NCBI GenBank assembly: GCA_037176705.1
Contig: CM073908.1
Span: 128,391,430 to 128,455,429 of the forward strand
From: Molossus alvarezi
Lineage: Eukaryota > Chordata > Mammalia > Chiroptera > Molossidae
DNA: 64,000 nucleotides
Direction of reading: 5' to 3'
Below, one piece after another: positions 58,397-64,000 of the stretch. A program made the position numbers and the translations under genes. Every line of letters starts with the position of its first letter. Position 1 is the first letter of the stretch. Under the pieces are notes generated by a model. The model was not told where the DNA came from. It did no database searches and saw only the letters and a program-made list of their open reading frames with translations.

Positions 58397-58682
58397 GAAA
58401 CATCGATCTGAGGCCCTGGCCAGTTTGGCTCAGCGGTTGGAGCGTCGGCCTGCGGTCCGGAGAGGCCCGGGTTCGGTTCCCGCTAAGGGCACGTACTTCG
58501 GTTGCAGTTTGTCCCTGGCCCTGGTTGGTCATGCGGGTGGCAGTCACTCGATGTGTCCCTTCACGTCGAGGTTTCTCTCTCTCTCTCCCTTCCTCTCTCT
58601 CCCTCCCACTCTGTACAAAAAATGGAAAAATGTCCTCGGGTGAGGATAAAAAAAAAAAAAAAAAAAGAAACATCGATGTGAG
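58397..58682 (+). mobile_element. Ves SINE (type B), youngest of the nest
   Basis: A full-length type B copy (58413-58666) starts gccctggccagtttggctca and ends 'aatgtcctcgggtgaggata' followed by about 18 A. The TSD gaaacatcgatctgag (58397-58412) and gaaacatcgatgtgag (58667-58682) has one mismatch. It retains many CpG sites and an intact tail, both consistent with recent insertion. Confidence 0.97.
58426..58480 (+). promoter_or_regulatory. Internal RNA polymerase III promoter (A and B boxes) of a young Ves
   Basis: The A box tggctcagcgg (58426-58436) fits TRGCNNAGYGG exactly. The B box ggttcggttcc (58470-58480) fits GGTTCGANTCC with one change. The spacing is as in tRNA genes. The copy may still be able to be transcribed; this is inference. 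Confidence 0.75.
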
Positions 58683-61443
58683 AGAGACACACCAAATGGT
58701 TTCCACCCACATGACCCCAACCAGGGTCAGGGACAAATTACACCTGAGGTATGTGCCCTCAGCGGGAACTGAACCCAGGATTCTCTGGTCCGCAGCCCAA
58801 TGCTCTAACTGCTAAGCCAAACCGGCCAGGGCCAATTTTTAATTTTTTGAGGTAACACCATATTGTTTTCCATAGTGGTTGCACCAGTCTACATTCCCGC
58901 CAGCAGTGTACTAGAGTCCCCTTTTCTCCACACCCTCGCCAACACTTGTCGTTTGATGATTTGTTGATGACGGCAATTCTGACAGGTGTGAGGTGATACC
59001 TCATTGTTGTTTTAATTTGCATCTCTCTGATGATTAGTGATAAGCATTTCTTCGTATGTGTCTTAGCCATTTGTATGTCTTGTTTGGAGAGGTATCTATT
59101 TAGTTTCTCTGCCCATTTTGTAATTGGGTTCTTTGTTTTCCTTTTGTGGAGTTGTATGAGCACTCTATATATTTTGCAAATTAACCCCTTATCTGATGTA
59201 TCATTGGCAATTACGCTCTCCCATACAGTGGGTTGCGTTTCCATTTTAATGGTTGTTTCTTGTGCTGTGCAGAAGCTTTTTCGTTTGATGCAGTCCCATG
59301 TGTTCATTTTTTCCTTTGTTTCTGTTGCCTTAGGTGATGTATCAGAGAAAATTCTGCTGCATATGATGTCCAAAATTTTGTGGCCTACATTTTCATATAG
59401 GATTGTTATGGATTCATGAGTCACATTTAAGTCTTTTATCCATTTTCAGTTTATTCTTGTGTATGGTGTCAGTTGATGGTCTCGTTCCATTTTTTTTTTT
59501 TTGCATGTCCAATTTTTCAGCACCATTTACTAAAGAGGCTGCCTTTACCCCATTATTCCATTGTATGCTCTTGCCAAATTTCTCAAATATTAATTGAGCA
59601 CATTTTCCTGGGTCCATTTCTGGGTTCTTTATTCTTTCCCATTGATCTATCTGCCTGTTCTTGTGCCAGTACCAGGCTGTTTTGATTACAGTGGCTTTGT
59701 AGTATAACATGATGTCTGGTAATGTGATCTCACCTACTTTGTCCTTCTTTTTCAAGATTACAGTGGCTATTCAGGGTCTTTTGGGGTTCCATATGAACTT
59801 TTGAAGTATTTGTTCTAGTTCTGTGAAATATGTCGTTGGTATTTTGATGGGGATTGCATTGAATCTATAGATTGCTTTGGGCAGTATGGACATTTTAATG
59901 ATGTTTCTTCCAATCCATGAACAAGGTATGTGCTTCCACTTTTTTATATCTTTCTCTATTTCTTTTTTCAATATCCTGTAGATTTCTGCAAATAGGTCTT
60001 TTACTTCTTTGTTTAAGTTTATTCATAGGTATTTTAATTTTTTTACCATGATGGTAAATGGGATTGTTGGTTGCTTTTTGGTTTCTGTTTCTGTGAGTTC
60101 ATCATTGGTGGATAAAAATACCATCAATTTCTTGACATTAATTTTGCATTCTGCTACTTTGCCAAATTCATTTATTAAGTGTAGTAGATTTTTGATGGAG
60201 TCTTTAGGGTTTTCTATGTATAATATCATGGCATCTGCGAATAATGACAGTTTCAGTTCCTCCTTTCCAATTTGGATTCCTTTTATTTATTTTTAATGTC
60301 TGATTGCTGTGGCTAAGACTTCCAGTACTATGTTAAATAAGAGTGGCGAAAGTGGGCATCCTTGTCTTGTTCCTGTTCTTAAGGAACAAGGAAATGCTTT
60401 TAGTTTTTGCCCATTGAGTATGATGTTTGCTCTAGGTCTTTCATATATGGCCTTTATTATGATGAAATATGATCCCTTTATTCCCACATTGCTGAGGGTT
60501 TTTATCAGAAATGGGTGCTGGATTTGTCAAATGCTTTTTCAGCATCTATTCATATGATCATATGTGTTTTATCTTTCATGTTGTTTATATGGTGTATCAC
60601 ATTTATTGATTTGCGAATATTGTACCAGCCTTGCATCCCTGGGATGAATCCCACTTGGTCATGGTGAATAATTTTTTTGATGTATTGCTGAATCTGATTT
60701 GCTGATATTTTAAGGATTTTGGCATCTATGGTCTTAGAGATATTGGCCTATAGTTTTCTTTCTTTGTAGTGTCTTATTCTGGTTTTGGAATTAGAATTAT
60801 GCTGGCCTCATAAAACGAGTTTGGAAGTCTTTCTTCTTCTTGAACTTTTTGAAATATTTCGAGGAGAATGGGTGTTCTTCTTTGAATGTTCGGTAAAACT
60901 CCCCTGTGAAGCCGTCTGGGCCTGGGCTTTTTTTTTTGCTGGGAGAGTCTTGATTACCTCTTCAATTTTCTTACTTGTTATTGGTCTGTTCAAGTTTTAT
61001 ATCTCTTCAGTTTTGGGAGAGTATGTGTTTCTAGAAATTTGTCCATTTTGCTTAGATTGTCGAATTTGTTGCCATATAGTTGTTCATAGTATTTGTTAAC
61101 AATCCTTTGTATTTCTGTTGGATCAGTTGTTACTTCTCCTCTTCCATTTCTGATTTTGTGTATTTGGGTTCTCTCTCTTTGTTTCTTGGTGAGTCTAGCT
61201 AAGGGTCCATCAATCTTGTTTACCTGTTCGAAAAAAACAGCTCTTTGTTCCATTGATCCTTTGAATTGTTTTTTTTGGTCTCTATGTCTTTTATTTCTGC
61301 TCTGATCTTTACTATTTTCTTCCTTCTACTTGCTATGGGGTTTTCTTTTTGTTTGTTTTGTAGTTCTTTACGTTGTGAGGTTAGACAATCTATTAGAAAT
61401 TTTTCTTGTTTCTTGAGGTAAGCCTGTAGTAGCACTTATTTTC

Positions 61444-61549
61444 GAATGGCCATGCATTAGTATAACATCCCCATCCTGCTACATTGTTATTATTCAACCC
61501 TATTTATGCCTGATATACAGTGATCAGAATTGGAAATGTTATATTCATG
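61444..61549. other. Short unassigned spacer
   Basis: Sequence to the right of the large L1. No element recognised. Confidence 0.4.
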
Positions 61550-61712
61550 TTATGGGTTTTGTTGTTTTCTCTCTGCCTCCCTTATACCTTGAAGGCTTTA
61601 TATAGGCACGGACCATCTTCTTTTATTTATTATCAATGCATGTAAATTGTTTTCAAAACAGTGCCTAACTCACAGTCAAGGCTCAAAAAATATTTGTTGA
61701 ATGAATCCTAAA
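61550..61712 (+). mobile_element. L2 3' end fragment
   Basis: 'tctctctgcctcccttatac', 'cagtgcctaactcacagtca' and the tail 'aaatatttgttgaatgaatc' follow the L2 3' end closely. Confidence 0.7.
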
Positions 61713-62607
61713 TGATTAAAACCTAAAGTCTAAAAGATAAGCTGACAATTCAGGGAAGATGGAGGGCATCTGTTGTTATGTTGTTGTTGACGTTTTGTTT
61801 TTGTCTTTCCTCCTATTAATTACTTTCACCAACTAAATAATGTGCACATTGGTTTCAATCATATCCAGTGTATATTTATTATTCAATTTTCCACCTGATC
61901 AAAGAGGCAAAATTGACCTTGAGATGTTATTCTTGCCTTGAGGTACTGTTACTATTCAAAGCATTCAGTAAACATTAGCTTTTCTTAAAACTCTAGAGGC
62001 CTCATGAAATTCAGATTAGAAATAATCTTGCCTAGAGGGTAGAAAAAGGGTGACATCTGTAAATGATTCTAATATATAACCCAAAGTTAGACCTTACAAA
62101 TATTTATTCTTATAGCAGTTAGCAAACTTTAAACTTATAATTACAGCCTGACCATCCTCTCTCTGGGGAGAAGGATTTTGTGTTTAGTGTTCTAGGTCAG
62201 GAGCCTGTTGGTGTGTTGGTTGAGATAATGGGTACAGAGGCAGAACTGAACTAGAGAGGAAGTGGAATGAGAGGACCAGTGAAAGAGGGGAAGGATGCAT
62301 GATATGAAAATATGGTTGGGGGAAGTGTTTGGAGGGGAAGGGAGAAGAGAGCACTGCAGCATGGTGAGAGGTGTTCATGGAAAGGCACGAGGAAAGAGGA
62401 TCCTTAAATATTGGCCACCCTTCCAAAATATTAGTAAATATCAAAATTGTCTTTCTAAGTTTTTTTTGGTTGGGTTTTTTTTTGGTTGTTGTTCAATGTA
62501 TGATTTGTGTTTTCTTGTACCATGGCACTGGCCTGAGAATGACAAGGTTACCTTTTCTTGTATGAGTTACCATCTTAAGGGTAGTTTGGAAGTCTCTAAA
62601 ATCTTAC
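61713..62607. other. Unassigned sequence
   Basis: About 0.9 kb. A purine-rich part (62215-62400) gives overlapping open frames on both strands, without recognised domains. Confidence 0.4.
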
Positions 62608-62830
62608 TGTTCTGTCCAATATGGTAGTCAATAGCCATATGTGGTTATTTAGAATTAAAATGATAAAATTTAAATAAAATTAAAAATTTAGTCTCAGGTC
62701 ACTTGCACTAGCTAACCACATTTCAAGTGTTTAATAGCCATATGTAGCTAGTGACTAGTTACTTCCATACTGCAAAGCACAAATACAGAAACTTTCCATC
62801 ATGACAGAAAATTCTAGGGGACAGCACTCT
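62608..62830. mobile_element. MER5A-like nonautonomous hAT transposon
   Basis: 'ctgttctgtccaatatggta', 'gtcaatagccatatgtggtt', 'aagtgtttaatagccatatg' and the end 'tctaggggacagcactct' match the quasi-palindromic MER5 family, whose ends are imperfect inverted repeats. It is diverged and has no transposase. Confidence 0.85.
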
Positions 62831-63246
62831 TCTAGAACTTTGGGCATACTTTATAATCAAATGATTCAGTCCTGTTAGTAGCACAGAAAATCTATTTTAT
62901 CATTATCTATTCTACTTCAAGTAGTAAATTTGAAATATTGAAAATGATGACACATTTTTATGCTTTCAGTACACTAATGTCCAGAGAACTCAGAGTTGTT
63001 TCTACTTCTGTTGTTGAAACTTTTATCACAGATTTTTGTGACACACCCTCTCTATAGTAATTGCCTACTTTATTCATTTAAGATTATAATTTTCAATCTA
63101 TTAAATCTGTTGTATACATTTTTAAAACTATAATTAAAGTTACACAGTGGATAAGTAAGAAAATAATAACAGTTTTTGTCATGATTTCTTCTTTATTTCA
63201 GAATAATATGATATGAAAGTAAATGCAGTCCTGATTAATATATTTA
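62831..63246. other. Unassigned sequence
   Basis: Nothing recognisable. Confidence 0.4.
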
Positions 63247-63371
63247 AAAAAATAGATGTGTGGCTCAGCTGGTTGAGGCATCGTCTTATACCCCAAAAGG
63301 CTGTGAGTTTAATTCCCAGTCAGGGCATATACCTGGGTTGTGGGCTTCTCAGGTGAGGGAAAAAATAGATG
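63247..63371 (+). mobile_element. Miniature Ves-like SINE with TSD
   Basis: A perfect 12-bp TSD, aaaaaatagatg (63247-63258 and 63360-63371), encloses only 101 bp. These are a tRNA-like head (tgtggctcagctggttgagg), a B-box-like 'gagtttaattccc', 'agtcagggcatatacctggg' and then directly a 'tctcaggtgaggg' end that resembles the type B 3' end. The CT-rich and middle parts of a normal Ves are absent. Confidence 0.85.
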
Positions 63372-64000
63372 AACAAAAATGCCCTCAAAGATGAACTTGA
63401 AGGTCAGTGTGAATTTGAAACTTATAAATATGACTGGGTGAGGCAAAAGTACTTTGCTCCTAGGCTAATGTTAATCCTTAGTAAACCATAAATTACTAGG
63501 AAAGAGAACCCTGGAAGATATGCTTTAGATTAGTGTTGTCACTAGAGGAATAATAAAAGTAGAAAGAGGTGATGATAAACATTTTGACAACTTTACTAAT
63601 GTTTTATGGGGTGGGTGATATTCAAGAAGTTTAGAAAAGGGTAAAAGATGAGAACCCCAGGGCCTCCTTGGAGTAGAATCCTCTGATTTCTATATACAGG
63701 AGAGAGAAAATTCCCCACATGTACAAGTAGCAATGGAAGGACAACTAGAGATATTTTAGTTGAGCCACTGAGAGCCACTCTGGCTGCCCAAGTAATTTAG
63801 ATAATTCTAAGGTGGGTAGGAAGAAGGAAGGTTCAGCAGAGTAAAATATAGTCATGAATCCAGCCAAACTAAATTATATGCATGTTTATTTCATATATGG
63901 AAGTTATTTGAAATGATTGAAACATATTTAGATTATATATAATAATAGTTGAATTCAAGATTCTTTATAGTTAATATGTATTGTTCTTTAGTTAAGAATG
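63372..64000. other. Unassigned sequence to the window end
   Basis: Nothing recognisable. The short minus-strand open frame at 63596-63778 shows no domain. Confidence 0.4.

Larger units (their letters stand above)
58298..58841 (-). mobile_element. Ves SINE (type B-like), inverted, inside L1 and itself split
   Basis: Its two halves are 58307-58412 (tail and GA-rich part) and 58683-58832 (middle and head, ending 'gccaaaccggccagggcc'). Flanking 'caattttta' (58298-58306 and 58833-58841) is the visible part of the TSD, within the L1 ORF2 stretch equivalent to 'ccatttttaattttttgagg'. A second Ves separates the halves. Confidence 0.93.
57969..61435 (-). pseudogene. L1 ORF2 remnant with reverse transcriptase domain, inactivated
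   Basis: In sense order from 61435: the linker after the endonuclease (SRRKKIVKIRAEIKDIETKK), then NKIDGPLARLTKKQRE and TDPTEIQRIVNKYYEQLYG. Next come reverse transcriptase motifs including [20 protein letters not shown] (60293-60487). The catalytic box reads FADA (60230-60241) rather than FADD. Then follow NIPCSW-like [19 protein letters not shown], the C-terminal [11 protein letters not shown] region, and the end WIKKLWYIYTMEYYAAVRKK (57969-58211). Frameshifts, stops and two SINE insertions break the frame. It is not functional. Confidence 0.95.
57722..61443 (-). mobile_element. Largest L1 in the window, 5'-truncated, with nested Ves SINEs
   Basis: The 3' UTR starts at about 57733 (reversed A-tail, 'atttttgttacagatgtttc', C-rich block) and ORF2 sequence runs leftward in sense to about 61432, just after the endonuclease region. 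A possible 11-bp TSD with one mismatch, cacttcttttc (57722-57732) and cacttattttc (61433-61443), flanks it. With the inserted SINEs removed, the L1 is about 3.2 kb. ORF1, the endonuclease domain and the 5' UTR promoter are missing, so it was inactive from the time of insertion. Confidence 0.95.

Noticed and set aside
58317..58736. 139-codon minus-strand frame and overlapping plus-strand frames in the Ves nest
   Set aside because: They run across SINE junctions and the A tail, so they are products of the nested SINEs and not a gene.
5237..63359. tRNA genes, suggested by A-box and B-box words at many sites
   Set aside because: All belong to Ves SINE heads, with SINE middle parts, A-rich tails and TSDs. 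None of those inspected folds into a full 72-76-nt tRNA with its acceptor stem.
1..64000. CRISPR array or prokaryotic operon
   Set aside because: No regularly spaced direct repeats with unique spacers, no dense coding, and clear mammalian SINEs and LINEs throughout.
1..64000. Endogenous retrovirus or solo LTR
   Set aside because: I saw no TG...CA-bounded LTR pair, primer binding site or gag/pol/env-like frames. The reverse transcriptase sequence present is L1. The unassigned GC-richer patch at 54.5-55.0 kb cannot be excluded as an old LTR by eye.
1..64000. Helitron, piggyBac or recent hAT elements typical of vespertilionid bats
   Set aside because: No terminal signatures I could recognise were found. 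Only old MER-type hAT pieces are visible, so I do not place the species within a bat family.

Overview
The window is 64 kb of AT-rich mammalian nuclear DNA, almost certainly from a bat. The diagnosis rests on about sixteen copies or pieces of the Ves SINE, a tRNA-derived SINE of yangochiropteran bats, with a GCCCTGGCCRGTKTGGCTCAG-like head, an RNA polymerase III B box, a CT-rich middle and an A-rich tail. It also rests on many copies of a LINE-1 family whose 3' UTR recurs throughout the window. I see no convincing protein-coding gene, exon series, rRNA, functional tRNA or CRISPR array. The open frames are short and are either LINE-1 ORF2 debris, frames crossing SINEs, or chance frames in AT-rich DNA. 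The window reads as an intergenic or deep intronic gene desert made of layered transposon insertions.

Layout. 0-5 kb: an inverted L2 LINE (885-1830), two severely 5'-truncated L1 copies with target-site duplications (TSDs), and an isolated CpG-dense patch near 3.6 kb. 5-10.2 kb: four Ves SINEs and one MIR. 10.7-12.2 kb: an L1 with an inverted 5' part. 12-23 kb: Ves, L1, L2, MIR and hAT-like fragments, including a Ves inside an L1 3' end at 20 kb. 23-36 kb: old MIR, L2 and L1M copies around the largest repeat-poor block (26.1-28.7 kb), then an older L1 at 35.6-36.4 kb. 36.4-42.8 kb: mostly unassigned sequence. 42.8-50.6 kb: two large microsatellites, a Ves with a (CA)n tail, an L1 inside an L1, two more L1s with inverted 5' parts (one splitting an L2), and a second L2. 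51-57 kb: repeat-poor. 57.7-61.4 kb: the largest element, a 5'-truncated L1 on the minus strand, carrying a Ves that itself carries a second Ves. 61.5-64 kb: an L2 tail, a MER5A-like hAT fragment and a miniature Ves-like SINE.

Relationships. LINE-1 supplies the reverse transcription machinery for itself and, by established knowledge, for Ves. Several insertions keep recognisable TSDs, so parts of the insertion order can be read directly: L2, then L1, then Ves, then a second Ves. Three L1 copies show an inverted-then-direct structure, the hallmark of twin priming. The largest L1 has a broken catalytic motif (FADA instead of FADD) and is dead. I did not find an undescribed biological system. 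The most distinctive observations are the nested retroposons, the three inverted L1s, the CpG-dense patch, an L1 tail joined to a possible tRNA-like head, and a SINE whose tail has become a microsatellite.

Family names come from recalled consensus features and from comparing copies within the window. No database search was run, so subfamily names and the ends of old elements are approximate.
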